Positions 21,340 to 34,338 of a stretch of 64,000 nucleotides of DNA are shown here, in pieces. The stretch comes from Clusia tigrina. Lineage: Eukaryota; Arthropoda; Insecta; Diptera; Clusiidae. The notes beneath the pieces were generated by a model. It searched no databases and had not been told where the DNA came from. It saw only the letters and a list, made by a program, of their open reading frames with translations. Where the stretch lies: NCBI GenBank assembly GCA_920105625.2, contig OV050030.1:428760240-428824239 (forward strand), in the 5' to 3' direction. Position 1 is the stretch's first letter; every line of letters begins with the position of its first letter. The translations under genes were made by a program, and so were the position numbers.

Positions 21340-24300
21340 CGTGATTCAATAAGTATTTCATAAAATAAGCAAGGAGGAGCTGAAACAAAAAAGTCGTTGA
21401 ATCAATTTTCTGGGAATTATTATAATCTGACATAAAACTGCGATTTAAACATGCAATAAAATTCCATATTTAGGACAGAGTCTTCAGCGAACTTTTATGG
21501 ATCTACCAGCAGCGCATTTAAGGTATCTCCATGTAGTTTCGTCGTAAAATATTTGTCAATGTTGTTACATTTAAGAGCGTGGAAACAAACAAATGTGAGT
21601 GTTGTGCTAAAAGCAACGAAGCAAAAAGTTTCTGATAAAACTTGCGGCCAAAACGACTTTGAACACAAATCCAATTTATTCACTTATTTGCTAAATGAAC
21701 GATAAGGAATACGATCATTCATCCACATCACATGAAAGGGGAATGCACCGTACGCCAAGGAGGTGGCCTTTTCGGAATAAATCGACTTTTGATATTCTTT
21801 CGGATTGCAGAAATATGGAAAATGTACTCTGTTCTGTGTGGTTGTTTCTTGTGCGGAGCTATTTTATTTCCAAATAAAAATAATTTAAAATTGCTTTCAA
21901 GTTAGTCGATTAGCGCTGCCATTCTACTTGTTTTTTGCTTTACGATGTTGTTCAGCAACTCAAAAGTCAAGGTCGATGCCAGCTTTGCTGAAGCTTTTTC
22001 AAACAATTTCAACATGTCTGAACCATAAATTTAGTACGGAGCACAAAAGCAGAACTAACGAAGCTGTGTTAATCGCAACACTTACCCACCTTTGAACAGA
22101 GCGAGTTTGTAGAAGGTTGTTCTTTAGTTCAAATGCATATCGTAGAAATATCCAAGTGACGAGCAGTCAGAATTATGAGGCACTCAGTCAGACGTATTTG
22201 CAAACTGACGCCAACTATTAAATATCTTCTTTGCTTGCGAACTTTGTGAACTCGAGAATTTCTTAAATCTCTGGCCAAACTGTAGCTCAAGAACACACGG
22301 GCTTGCAGGGCGATTTGCACTTTAGTCGCGAGTTAGTGAACGTTTTTCAGATGTTTCGAGCACTCAAAACACTTATTTCCATTGCGTCCACAATTTAGTA
22401 ACCGGTGCACGAACGACACTTATGCAACGCACACGTCCAGTCGCCAACGATTTCAAAAGTGATCTAACGGATTAGCCATGAGCGCCTCGCAGCTGAAAGC
22501 CAAACGTTTCGAGTAACAGCAGAAACGCCGCTCGCCCGCGGATGAATACACTACGGTGGCAGTAGCGGGAGCCTAGGCGAGCTTTTTCTTGTCCGCACGC
22601 GCTTTGAGCGCAAACTTAACGCTCGGGCGGAAAAGTTCCGTGCTCCATGCTTCGAGCTCATCTCGTTTGCTGGCACTGCTCTTTGGTTTGCTGCTTTTGA
22701 TGGTTTTGGAGGTTTGTTTTGTTTCTTCTTTTTTACTACGCCAAACTTGCTAACACCATTAATGACGCATTTTTTCGAGACTTGTCCGCCCGTCGACGGG
22801 CTCGAGCAATTTCGCACCTGGAGTTTTGATTTTATTACATCACTTACTGTTTTAGCATAAAATCGCTGCAGTTTGATGGCTTCAATATTTTGGTTTTATT
22901 AAATGTTAAATGACTTCGCACGTACGCCTTTGTATCGGAATGTACACATTAAGAATTCTCGCAAAGAATCTGTGACAGAAGATGTATGTATACAGTGTAT
23001 ACAGTATGAATTCTCACAGCGGATCTGTCACAGGAGTAGCAGGTGTTTCAGTGGAACTGGATGATACTGTCGAATTTTACGTGGATAATCAGCATTAGTT
23101 TTTCAAGTTGTTATACTTCCAATCCTAAAGCCAGAAACAGATTGAATCGCAGGTAGTGATATGCAAACTGCACTTCACGCCGCCTCATTCATGAGACCAA
23201 ACTGCAAGTGCGATTACGAAAGTATCTGATTAACCAGCGTGATATAGTTCCGAGGGCAAAACTGTGGGACTGGTACCGGCAATCAGCTTCAGAATTTCAT
23301 TTAGTTATAGAATTTATGTCTAACAAGATATCAGATTTTAAGACCTTTTGTTCTTTGGTAGATTTGTTCCAATCGGCAGTTTATCGCATACACGAGTATG
23401 CCCAGAAAAATCAAGTTCAGGAGGTCAACAACAATAATAATAGGAAAACAGCAAACCCCTATTTGCCAAGTGTTCAAGGGAGGATTCCTTGGACGATTAG
23501 CAAACACAGGTAGACAACAGAAGAGTCATTCATCTCACAGTGCACCAAAGAGCAGCGATTCAGAACATCCAACCACTTAGCGAGTCGATATGCTGAGCCA
23601 TATCAATTGATTGCTTTGTTTTCATACATCCTCTGCAATTTGTAAGGATTTGTTAGTTGCTAATTAGGGCAACATAAGTAGGAGTTGAAAGAGGGGAGAG
23701 ACCATTCAAGCGTGCCGAGGATTTTGTGTCAGCATGTTAAAAGAACACGCAGCGGGGAAAGGGAGCGAAACAGGTGTGCGTTCAATTTCAAGTTGCGAAT
23801 AATTTAAAAACTACAAATGCTGGTTTTGAACACTTTTGTTTGCTCTCGAAATCTGAAGCGTAGAAAAAGTGACTTCCTGCGTCTCTTAATTATCTAAATT
23901 TATAACAATACTGTGAACGCCCTAAAATAAATCTCTGAGTGATTATTTCAAAGACGTATCAAAAATTATGCCGATTAGACACGATTTGGTTTGTAATATA
24001 TTTATAAAATTTAAATTCTATTTTTAATTAAAATCTATGAAAAAGTCGTTCATTTGTGGTCATTTGAAAGAAAAACCTGTTCAAGCTTTGCACCTTTCGG
24101 TTTCGTTTGGCCAATATGACAATGGACGGATGAGTTCTCACTGCCGTTTGGTTATGAAGATTAGCATCGACTTTAAGCGATTCTGTTGAAGTGGCAAAAC
24201 AGAATCGTGTTTCAATTAACAAAAAACGCGTCTTTAATAAGAATGTAAGATATAAATACATAAAACGTAGTTGTTGAGCTAAAACTAGTTGAGTGTTTGT

Positions 24301-25320
24301 TGAAGTAGTATTTAAATTAAAAATACTACAGTATTTTTTATGATTCGTGTATATTGTTTATAAAATTATTCAAATTTTGACAATAGAAATTTGTATGAAA
24401 TTGAATTATCTTAAACACGAATTTGGACAACTTGGTCCATCATGTAATTTTTGGAATGAAGAATTTTAATTTTCAATCGTGTGTTATCATTTATTTTTTT
24501 CTACAGATAGTTATAAATTAAAACATAAAGATCGAGATTAGTTAGTAATATTATTATTATTAGTTAGTATTTTTATTTACTATGTTGGACAAACACAGTT
24601 CATTTTACGTACACTCAAGTAGTGTCAACAACATAGATCAGAATAGATATGAAGCAATAGATTCGCCAAGCTGCGTATACTAATCTATGACGTAGCTTCG
24701 CGAAAATAACAACAAAATCAATGCAATCTAAAGTCAACCAGACAGACAGACAGTGACTGGAAACTCTCGCTCAACAAAAAACAACAAGAACAAAAATACG
24801 AAACTAGCCGAGAGTGAGAGAGATATATAGATAGAAATAGAGTAAAAAACCAACAAAACATTAGTGGTGAAATGACTTATGAAGCAAAATCATATAGAAC
24901 TGCAAAGCAAGTTATGGCCTAATTATGCAAACTTAAGATAACATAACATAGCGAGTTGGTTGTCACTTAAACATGTGCTCAATAGACACAGAGTGTTAAC
25001 ATAGAACGAAGGGCATGTTTGATTATGTTAAGTGACGTTTCAGAAACTGTTTATTTATGTTAGATTTCTATTGGCGCGTTCTATTTTCGACGTATTCCAC
25101 GGGTCCACTTACCGACCCAACCGACCGAGGGGCACGTCCGCATAACGTACGGAACCGGTGACCGATCAGCAACAGTCCGGACTGTTCTGATCGCGACCAC
25201 GACAATAGGATATGAATCATAAAACAGCTACTGATTAACTTTTTTTTTGTACTGGAAAAGTGCAGTTCTGGGAGATGAAATTCCTGTACATTATGAACTT
25301 CTTCGTGAGATGCATCTTCC
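21340..25320. other. No gene recognised; GC-rich patch at 22490-22820
   Basis: Mostly AT-rich and featureless. At 22490-22820 the GC content rises. On the minus strand one frame reads RDELEAWSTELFRPSVKF and then a Lys-rich end with TAG at about 22573, while the longer frame beside it (22817-22551) is also Lys-rich. This could be a decayed coding fragment with a frameshift; I do not recognise it. A partial direct repeat (ATTCTCNCANNGNATCTG..) occurs at about 22954 and 23009. Confidence 0.3.
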
Positions 25321-25329
25321 AGAAATGAT

Positions 25330-25995
25330 CTGCAATGCAAGGCAGCAATGGATAGAATGGCCACCAACCGTAAGCTACATATCTACTGGGTGCCAGAGCA
25401 TAAGAATATAGAAGGAAATGAGAGGGCGGATGCTATTGCGAAAAACGGAATCTTACTACCCAACGAGCAAGTAAGTAACATACTGATGCCTTTACAATCG
25501 ATCAATAGCTGTATTGAACATGACATGGTGAGAAAGGTGGAGTACTACCACATATAATATCACAAGGCTCATGTGCAAATCGTACGGCACTCAGACCAAA
25601 TCGATAATGGCGCTTCCGAGGAAGGTTTGCAAAACGGTAGTAGGAATACTGACAGGCCATTGTCTAACAGCGGTACACGCTAAAGGGATGAGACACACAA
25701 ACAACGATGAATGCAGGAAATGTGCGGAGCAGGAAACAAGGGAAACTTTGGAGCATCTAATATGCATATGCCCCGCAAAATCTAGAGCGCGCTTATCACA
25801 TCTGGGAGCTCCCTGGTTTGAAGGACTAGAGGAGGTCGCACAACTAGGGATAGTTTCTCTCTTAAGATTTGCTAAGAGCGTCTCTCTCTTAAACGATTCA
25901 CACATCTCTTAAATGGATATCCATCTGGCACCGCAAACGACCTTCCAGGTCTATGTGTGGCCTTAACAGCCGGCCAGTCTAACCTAACCTAACCT
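25330..25995 (+). mobile_element. Non-LTR retrotransposon fragment, RNase H end
   Basis: Two plus-strand frames give the end of a LINE ORF2: LHIYWVPEHKNIEGNERADA (RNase H, with the WVPxHxxxxGNExAD motif) and, after a stop and frame break, VVGILTGHCLTAVHAKGM followed by ECRKCAEQETRETLEHLICI, the Cys/His knuckle found after RNase H in I/LOA/jockey-like elements. It is 5'-truncated and ends in a short TAACC run at 25979-25994. The element is dead. Confidence 0.75.
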
Positions 25996-26594
25996 TCTTC
26001 GTGCTGCTTGTTTGGTTTATGTAGTAAACGTATTTGGTTGTATACTTGCCTGTAAGGATTTCTGCAAAACAATCTGTAGAATTCAGTTACTGAAAAAATT
26101 TGTTTCTGCGTTGGAAGTGCACTCAAACTACGATACGAAGTTAATTTCAACCCGGGATCAAGGCATTGACCCACTAGTGTTGTTCGTCAGCTAAGTAAGG
26201 TCAAGGCAAACTGCACGAGACTGGGACTAATTGAAGGATGTTCCAAAAAAGTTCTACATGCAAAAGCATTCAGATTGAATATATTAGCACAAATTATATT
26301 GAAAACTAGTGCTTGAAAAATGACTTCGTTTGTGAGATCATCGGGAAAGAGGTTATAATGTTTAATTAAATTTAAATAAACTTTGTAAACTTGGGTTTTG
26401 TTAATAACCAAAGCCAAAAACAGATTTGTTCAACATAGTCCCATAGTCTGTGGAATGGAGGAGTTAATCTTATTCCAATTATTGTCAAATACATATACCT
26501 CATTTAGACTTATTATCAAATAATCATATACAAAGACCAAATCTTTGTTTTAAACAACACATTAGAAATTTAGTACCTTAAATATTTAGTACCT

Positions 26595-26645
26595 GAGTGC
26601 TTGGAGATCTCCTTCTTCGGCGGCTCTCCGGCTTACCCCACCCAC
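26595..26645. repeat. Dispersed repeat fragment, copy A
   Basis: GAGTGCTTGGAGATCTCCTT and the following CTTCGGCGG..TCTCCGGC match, in reverse orientation, the stretch at 44060-44112. Probably a piece of an unnamed transposon. Confidence 0.45.
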
Positions 26646-27954
26646 CCGAAATGTTGCTGTGGTTCTGGGAGGGGGATTTCACTTTCAATGGCATTTGCAT
26701 GCGGTTAATTTTAGTACCTAAAAGCATTCAGAATGAATACGCAAATTCAGGTATTGCGGTCGGCACTCACAATGTTGCAGACCCGACGATAATGAATGTG
26801 CCATTAATGGATAATTTATTGATGGGGTTTCCATATTCCATTGTAAATGCATTATTTTTGCTTCGAGTTGAATAATTGTCGCAAATTTGTGCTATACACG
26901 CCACAAAATGTTGCATTTGCAATATCAAAAACAAAATTAATGTGTTGCCTGCTCCTTATCGTCGTAGTACTTGCGGCCAGAACATAAATCAAAAAAGATG
27001 AGCCGGTCCTTCCATATATATAAAAAATGCTACTCATTCTATATATACATATAAACCCGTGTCCGTATATATGAGTGTGTGTTTAAAAAGTGAAAATGGA
27101 ATAATCATTATGAAGGATACCTACGCGCATGCGCTCCAGAATAAAAACTCGCTATTGTGACAAAACGTTTCCACCAAACTATAATAAATTAGACTAGTAT
27201 CAAGAATTCATTTCCAGACATAGGACATGTTTTATGTGAAGTGCGTTCGAAATACTGGGTGACAGGAAGTGTCTCAGTGTATCTTGGTGAGGATGGATTT
27301 AAGGTGTGGCACATTTATTGTTTGGTTCTCGCCCATGCTATGAGCCAATAACAATTGCGGTAGTAGGAGTTTGAATAAATGGAAAATGGAGAGCAAAACG
27401 CGGGGGATTAAAGTGTGGAGGAGTAGAATTACGCATAAGCTACCAAAGTGAAAGTGATTTGGAACTATAAAGAGAGTAAATAAAGATGAGAGTGTTCTAT
27501 TATACCTAACATTAACATTTATTTCGTTTATATGACCGCACTTTTTGGATTCAATCATTCCGGTATGTATCCATCAAGACAGAAATTCATCCGTTTATAT
27601 GAAAGGCTGTTAGAGAGACATAGTTTCGCAGATAAGGTGAGTTCATGTACAATCTGGATATACTACAGTTCTCATTTTCCTAATTTGATAGAAATGTTGA
27701 TCGAAAGTGTTTATTCGCTTTTTCACTTTGTTGAGTCATTTTGATTTAACATGTTAGCAGAGTCAACGACTTCTTAACGATTTCCATTATAAATAATGCT
27801 ACATAAATTTAAGTTAAAAAACCAAACAAATGGATATGAACGAGTATGATCAACATTATCCGCAATATGGTCTCTTCTGCTTCCAAGTCCCAACTGCACT
27901 CAATCATTGGGAGTTGTTTTTCGTTTTATGTATGTCAGTATGGGAATGCTTAGA

Positions 27955-28440
27955 ACTTTTAAATAAGTTTGGAAGCCTCAAAAAAGTTCCATAATATGGG
28001 TCCCAGGACACACTGGAAACAAAAAAAGCGGATACCCTTGCCATGAATGGGGCAGCCACGCCTTTTATTGGCATAGGAGTAAATAGCATAAAAGATAAAT
28101 TAAAACAGAAGGAAAAATCCAGAAGATCACGCTTCTGGGCCTCACTTCCAAAACTTATACAATCCAAGCTCACGATTGGGGACGATAACTCAAAACGTGA
28201 AGCTCTATGTCTACAGTTAAGCAAACATAATTTAAGAACTCTGACAAGCCACCTCATGAAGATGGGACTCTCACCAGTAAGCACTTGCAGATTCTTCACG
28301 GGGCCTTAGCTCGCATTAAGAAGAAATATCTGGGGCATTATTGACCCGAGGGCAGATATATTAGAGCAATGAACTCCAACTCAGTTTCCTTAGAACTGTT
28401 AGACTAATAGAGGACCATAAATAGGTACATGCAGGAGGAG
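27955..28440 (+). mobile_element. Non-LTR retrotransposon fragment, RNase H tail
   Basis: The frame around 27995 reads like WVPGHTGNKKADTLA with a small frame break, then 28043-28309 gives MNGAATPFIGIGVNSIKD, LCLQLSKHNLRTLTSHLMKM and STCRFFTGP. This is the end of a LINE RNase H and the start of a Cys knuckle. Later codons are interrupted by stops. The intact jockey-type element begins directly after it, so the younger LINE landed next to or inside the older one. Confidence 0.65.
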
Positions 28441-28446
28441 TACAAT

Positions 28447-28488
<42 letters not shown>

Positions 28489-28608
28489 CCAAATATTTTA
28501 TTGCAATCTGTTACATTCAATCACATTCAGCAATATTTAATAACTTAAGACTAATTTTTGTATTTACTGTCTTTTATGGACTACACCCAGTGGTGCAGCC
28601 ATTGCCTA

Positions 28609-31283
28609 TTAGCACAGGAGATCTGTTGTGGATTTTCTCTTCAGTCGGATGAAAGTGAAGGGGTTGGAAGTGAGTTCCGATATTAGTGGATTTGGGTGGA
28701 CTAGGAGTCTCAGATTGTGCGAAGTAGAGAGCTTTTTTATTTCTTGAGCGACTGTAGGAACTTTGAGGTCACGATGGATTTGGTTGTTTGTGACATAATA
28801 GGGCGCGTTTACAATCATTCTTAGGGTCTTTGATTGGAATCTTTGAAGTATTTCAACATTGGAAGTTGCCGCAGTGCCCCACAGCTGAATACCGTATGTC
28901 CAAACTGGTTTTAAAATTGCTGAGTACAAGAGCAATTTGCTATCGATTGAGACTTTGGAGTTTCGATTCAAGAGCCAGTGTAGATTTCTGAGCTTTATAC
29001 CGAGTGATTTTCGTTTTGTAAATATATGTGTTTTCCAAGTTAATCTTCTGTCGAGGTGCATCCCAAGGTATCTAGCCTCATTACATTGGGGTATATTTAT
29101 GCCGTTGAGTTTAACGGGTGGGCAGGTGTTTCGTTTGAGAGTGAATGTAACCTGGACTGATTTTGTTTCGTTCAACTTGATTTTCCATTTTTTTAGCCAG
29201 TCAGTAATTTTGTTTAGCCCACTCTGGATTTTAGAGGAAGCTAAGTGTGGGAGAGTGTCAACAGCTAAGACAGCAGTGTCATCTGCAAAGGTACCTATGG
29301 TGACTCCTTCAGCTGATGGTAAGTCGTACGTGTGAAGTAGATAAAGTATTGGGCCCATGACACTTCCTTGGGGTACGCCTGCTGAGCTTTCATGGAGCTC
29401 AGATTGTTCCTCACCTTGCTTTACGAAAAAATATCTATTTGTAAGATAAGACTTGATTAACACATAGTAGTTAATGGGGAGTGTAGTTTTTATTTTGTAA
29501 AGCAAGCCATCGTGCCAAACGCGATCAAATGCTTGCGAGATGTCAAGAAACGCTGCTGTACAATATTGTTTATGTTCGAATGCAGTGTGTATATACTCAA
29601 CAATCCTATGAACCTGTTCGATTGTGCTGTGTTTTTTCCTGAAACCAAATTGATGATTTGGAATTAGCTTTCGCTCTTCTATAATTGGGAGTAGTCTTTT
29701 CAGGAAAAGGGTTTAGAAGCAATCGGTAACAAGCTAATTGGGCGATACGATTCAACTTTATCAGCGCTTTTTCCGGGTTTGAGAATCATTTTTAATTGTG
29801 ACACTTTCCATTGGGGAGGTATAAAGCCAGATGTTAGTACCGCGTTAAATAAGTAGGTAAGATATGTCACTCCTTCTTCTGGAAGTTGTTTTACTATTTT
29901 TCCAGTGATAAGGTCGTACCCAGGGGCTTTCTTAATATTTAGCTTATCAATAGCTGCTTTCACTTCAGATTTGGAAAATTTACGTATGGGTAGGTCCATC
30001 TGATGGGTATTACTCAGAACACTTTTCACTTCTTCTGTTACACATGCTGGGGGCTCGATTTCCTGTGGAGTAAATACTTTTTTTAAGTGTCGGGCAAATG
30101 TGACTGCTCTTTCAAGGTCACTTTTAGCCCATTCGTTATTTTCCATTCGTAAAGCGGATTGGAACATTGTGGGTCTCTTTAGATTCCTAGTTGCTTTCCA
30201 GAGAGAGTATTCTGTAGCAGCTGTTGCATCGAGATTACTGAGGTAATGATGGAGTTGGGTGTTTCGTTCGTTATTAAGGATCTCTTTAAGTTCTTTTGTA
30301 AGCGCATTTAATTTTTTCTTGTCCTCAGGATGTCTAGTTTGTTGCCACTTTTTTCTTGCATATCGCTTTTCTCTCAGTTTTTCTTTTATAGGTTTGGAGA
30401 TGTTCGTTGATATTCGCTCATTTAGTGTGGGGGTGGAGTCCCACGCAGCTTGTTGCAGGCAGTTGTTGAAGTGTTCAACAGCCGCAATGATATCTTCTTC
30501 AGATTTCAGTGATAGTTTTAAATCAATTGTGGAAGATACCATATATCGGAAGCGATTCCAATCAGTTTTGTGATTATGTAAGCTACATTGACTGGGAACA
30601 AGGGCAAGACTGTTGTTAAGCTCGACGAGAACTGGAGAGTGGTCAGAAGACAGCTCAAAACATGGGCTACATTTAAGATCACTAAGCATGATACCTTTCG
30701 TCACACAGAAGTCAATCAAGTCGGGAATTTTTCTTACATCTGTTGGCCAGTATGTTGGTGTACCTGAAGAGACAGGGAGTAAATTTAATTTTCCAATGGC
30801 CGCATAAAGCTGTCGACCTTTTGGTGTAGTGAGACGGGAACCCCAGTATGTGTGCTTTGCGTTATAGTCTCCTCCAGCTAGGAATCTATTGCCAAGGGTC
30901 TTAAAGAATTTCTCATACTCCTCCATTTTTATTGTGTGTTTAGGTGGGCTGTAGACAGCGGAAATTGTAATTGGCCCTTTCCAGTCATCAACAATTATAT
31001 TCGTGGCTTGTATAGCTTCTGTGCGATAAGATGTGCTCTCACAGTGTTTTATGTTATTGCGTATTAATATTGCTGAACCTGCATGAGCCTTTTTATCTGG
31101 GTGCAGAGTGTGATAAAACTTAAAGTTCGGAATCTGAAAATGGCTTTTGTTGGTGAAATGGGTTTCAGATATTAGGAGTATATCTATTTCGTATGTTTTA
31201 AGGAATTTTTTAATTTCTAATAAATGTTTTGACAGCCCATTAGCGTTCAGTAGAATGATTTTTATGGGATTGAGGATGAGCAA
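28609..31283 (-). pseudogene. LINE ORF2: endonuclease plus reverse transcriptase
   Basis: The first segment, 31283-29700, has the APE endonuclease motifs LNANGL, DILLISETHF, AVYSPP, GGDYNAKHTYWGSR and SSDHSPVLVE, then the RT start YRPISLLPIASK. After a small deletion that shifts the frame near 29700 it resumes with HQFGFRKKHSTIEQVH, FLDISQAFDRVWHDG, GVPQGSVMGPILY, the catalytic FADDTAVLA and the thumb region, ending at 28609. The second frame is open from about 29695, although its first in-frame Met is later. No ATG is found at the ORF2 start: the overlap with ORF1 carries TTG. No RNase H is present, as in jockey. One lesion plus the missing ATG make it inactive as it stands. Confidence 0.85.
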
Positions 31284-31592
31284 TTCTTAGTCGTGAGGGT
31301 CACTAATAAGTTCATCATTGTTGTGATTTGTTGCATGACTTGCCGGAGTAGCATTATCATTTCTCGCATTTCGTTCGGAGCTTGGGTTTCTGCAGGAACA
31401 GTATTAATTGGTAGGGCCGTTGTGTTTTCATTAGTTGCTTGTGTTGAGTGTTTCAGTGCCTGAGCGTATGAAAGTACATTTTGAGTTTGTTTTGATGTAC
31501 TGGGATTTACCAGAACTTCCTGTTGTTGAGTAGGATTCATGGGTAAATTGTCGCTTTTCCTTAATTGTGGGTATTTCATTTTCTGAAGATAG
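31262..31592 (-). pseudogene. LINE ORF1, C-terminal remnant
   Basis: The last 110 or so codons of a gag-like ORF1: Gln/Pro-rich, with SYAQALKHS and a C-terminal hydrophobic heptad stretch (MIMLLRQVMQQITTMMNLL) that may oligomerise. It overlaps the ORF2 start by 22 nt. The zinc knuckles expected upstream are lost to 5' truncation. Confidence 0.65.
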
Positions 31593-31599
31593 AATAGAT

Positions 31600-34050
31600 C
31601 AAATTGGTCGAGGTACATTTTCCCTCTTTATTTCATTCATTCATTCATGGCATTTCAATTGTCATTTCAACCTCATTTCGTGGTCATGCCAATACTGGCA
31701 GAAGTCTATTAAGGCAAAATTGGCAGCACTGATTCATACGCCTTACTATCCCTTCTGCTTCCAAATCACAACTGAACTCAAGTATCGCAATTGTATGTCA
31801 CTCCAACCACATTTTGAGGTCATTGCAACACTTCCAATCAACAAGCTTATTAGCCATTAGGCCATTATTGATAGCACTGTTTCTGACTGCTTGTTTATGA
31901 CTCGATGTTAATTATGTCTTGTTCGTGGTGTGTTTCGTATGACTTTTTATCAATATAATCTGCTTTTTGTGCTTCAACTACGCGTAATTTAATCAAGTTT
32001 TCAGTCAACTCGAAGTGTCGCACTCGTGTGTAGTATTTGGAATGTGGAATATACTCGTATGCAAATGCGGTGAGCAAAAATTTGCGATTGATTGCTTACT
32101 TACACACATTCAGTATTCTAGTAGAAGCAAAAATCTGCCCACGACGTCCCAAATCCAAATATTAAAACACATTAAATTTTATTTTGCCTTGTTTGGTCGA
32201 AAACCGGTCCACGGAAAACACGTTCCCTTGAACTGTTGGCAAATATTTCAACTCATTTGCGCAGAATTTTATTGACTTTACCGTTATAGAATGAATTAAA
32301 ATATTCTTTGAAACGTGTTATTTTGGAGGACTTGCAAAGTGACATTTATGAATTTATTTTTCAGTTTTTACTGAATTATTCAAAGCGTGAAAGTGTACTT
32401 TTCATGTGCGTAGAAGGTTTTTATTTAATTGTTGACCCAAACCTAGTCGATCGCTCCATTCAATACCAACTTGTTACTATTTTGCCCGTTGCTGAATAAT
32501 GGTTCTCAGCGATTCTCATTGTCATATATTATCTTCAATTAGCAGCGCTGGACATATATCATTTGACATGCTACCGTGGCCTCATCCACCAAAGCAGTAG
32601 CACTCGACTGACTCAGTTCGACTGGCGCGCTGTTCGGTCTTATAGAAGAAATTGCACTACATTTCACTCGTAATGATGCTCCTGACGAGGCCGGCCAGTA
32701 TTGCTGTTCGTGGCTGCCTTTCAAATGGTATCCCACAAATGCAGCTACGTGCACTTTACATGTCTGCCAGCGACGTCAACAATGCTATTGGAATGAGCAT
32801 CATAGTAGTTAATAACAAGGGCCAAACTATAAATATCTCGATTTACTGCAGCCAATTGTGAGATTGAATGGCTACACTCAGAGAACAATATGACGACATT
32901 AACATGGCGTCCAATTTTCGAAGACACCACCGAATAGATTCCTTCTTTAGTTGCATTTAACATAGGAGTTCCACATTTCTGTCAACTAAGATTTTGTTTT
33001 AAGTGTAACGGCGTTGAGATCCCATGCTAAGATGCCTACGTTCGCTGGAAGTCTGCGGCCACAAATCGTGTGTGTTTGACATGCGTGCCAAGGAGCGTTG
33101 TTTACATGATCTCTGCTAATATTACTCGCCTGCTTTAACGATGAACTGAAAGTGAAATCGAGAGCAGTTGCAATTCAAGGAAGCCGGGAAGAAAATCAGT
33201 ATAAAGCCAGTAAAGGAAGATCAAGTGGAAGTAGACCGACCACGACATACCCTGCACCTCAAGACAGTGCCATAAATTATATGAAAATAAAAGTATTAGT
33301 CCGAAGAAAACGACCATGTCCAATTTTGCAGGATGAATATTAGAATGTCGTCAGCAGAATGTAAGGAGGTGCTGCCAGTAGAGATGTAAAGTGGGGCCAT
33401 ATTAGAGGCTCACTACAATCGATTTAGTGGATTTGTGAGATTTACATGAAACCCTTTACCAATTGCCTGACTTTATCAATTAGACAATAACTGTTAAGCG
33501 GATGACATCTAAAGGACCTGCTAAATGTGCAAGAGCGCAGTTTATTAAACGAAAATGTGAGAAAAGGAATGGACCATGATACCGGTTAACATTACTTCAG
33601 TATATAATTGCCAGCATAGTAAAAAAGAATATCCGATAGGAAAGATAGGTAGGTAGGTAAAATGGCTGGCGAACCTCAGGAAACCTCAATTAGTAATAGT
33701 GCCGTTTTGATGCCATATCCTCGCAAGCCAAAAGATGGTGATACCAGGCGGAGTTGCTAACAAATTTGGATAGCTCTAAACTAGAGCAATACCCTACACT
33801 CTCTAGAAAAGGACTTCCGAAAGATTTGAGTTTCAAGCAAGCCAGGGCTTGGCACTCACAAAGAAAGTGGACCACAGAAAAACGATAAGAACACACAAAA
33901 CAAGTGAATCTTTCTAATCAAGCATTTGTAATAATACACCCTAAATCTCTAAATTGGGTAAAATTACATGCGTCGTTCATTTTACTTACTTTTTATAATA
34001 TTTGCGTGACCGTTCAGCTTACACATTCACTCTCTTTATATGGGTATAAT
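31600..34050. other. No gene recognised
   Basis: Only short conflicting frames. At 31741-31780 the text CTTCTGCTTCCAAATCACAA resembles 27868-27905 on the other side of the LINE, so both flanks may come from one older repeat. At 33640-33900 a GGTAGGTAGGTAAAATGGCT start resembles other AGGTAGGT starts at 41455, 45020 and 47955. Confidence 0.35.
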
Positions 34051-34059
34051 TAGTGGCAG

Positions 34060-34252
34060 AGATGTTTTTATGGCTCTCTTTCGGTTTTTTGGTCTGTCTC
34101 TGTTTTTGTTTTTGTTCTCTCTCTGGTTTCTTTCGCTGTCTCTCGGTTTTTTCGCTCTCTATCTCGGTTTTTTGGCTCTCTCTCAGTTGTTTCGCTCTCT
34201 CTCTCTCGTTTTTTTTTGACTCTATCTCCGTTCTCCGTCTCTGTTTTTTTCA
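34060..34252. repeat. Polypyrimidine tract with TCTCGGTTTTTT units
   Basis: About 190 nt of almost pure C/T on the plus strand, with an irregular CTCTCTCGGTTTTTT-like period. The minus-strand frame 34262-34068 is just this tract read as Lys/Arg/Glu repeats. Not a gene. Confidence 0.75.
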
Positions 34253-34338
34253 ATATACTCATATGAGCCCAGGATCCAGTTGAATACCTATTTATGTGGA
34301 GATTTTAATGGATGTTTTTTTTTATGCTGACTAAAGTA

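Larger units (their letters stand above)
28451..31592 (-). mobile_element. Jockey-type LINE, 5'-truncated, nearly intact
   Basis: On the minus strand it holds the end of ORF1, a full-length ORF2 region, a 3' UTR with CAATAAAATA and an A tail (34 T on the plus strand, 28450-28483). AATAGAT occurs at both ends (28444-28450 and 31593-31599) and may be a 7-bp target duplication. The long uninterrupted A tail and single frame break point to a recent insertion. Confidence 0.85.

Noticed and set aside
25979..25995. TTAGG telomere repeat
   Set aside because: Only about three units, internal, at a LINE fragment end; flies do not use TTAGG telomeres.
28937..30807. Plus-strand frames inside the LINE
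   Set aside because: Shadows of the LINE ORF2 on the minus strand.
34068..34262. Lys/Arg/Glu-rich 64-codon frame
   Set aside because: It is a polypyrimidine tract read on the opposite strand.
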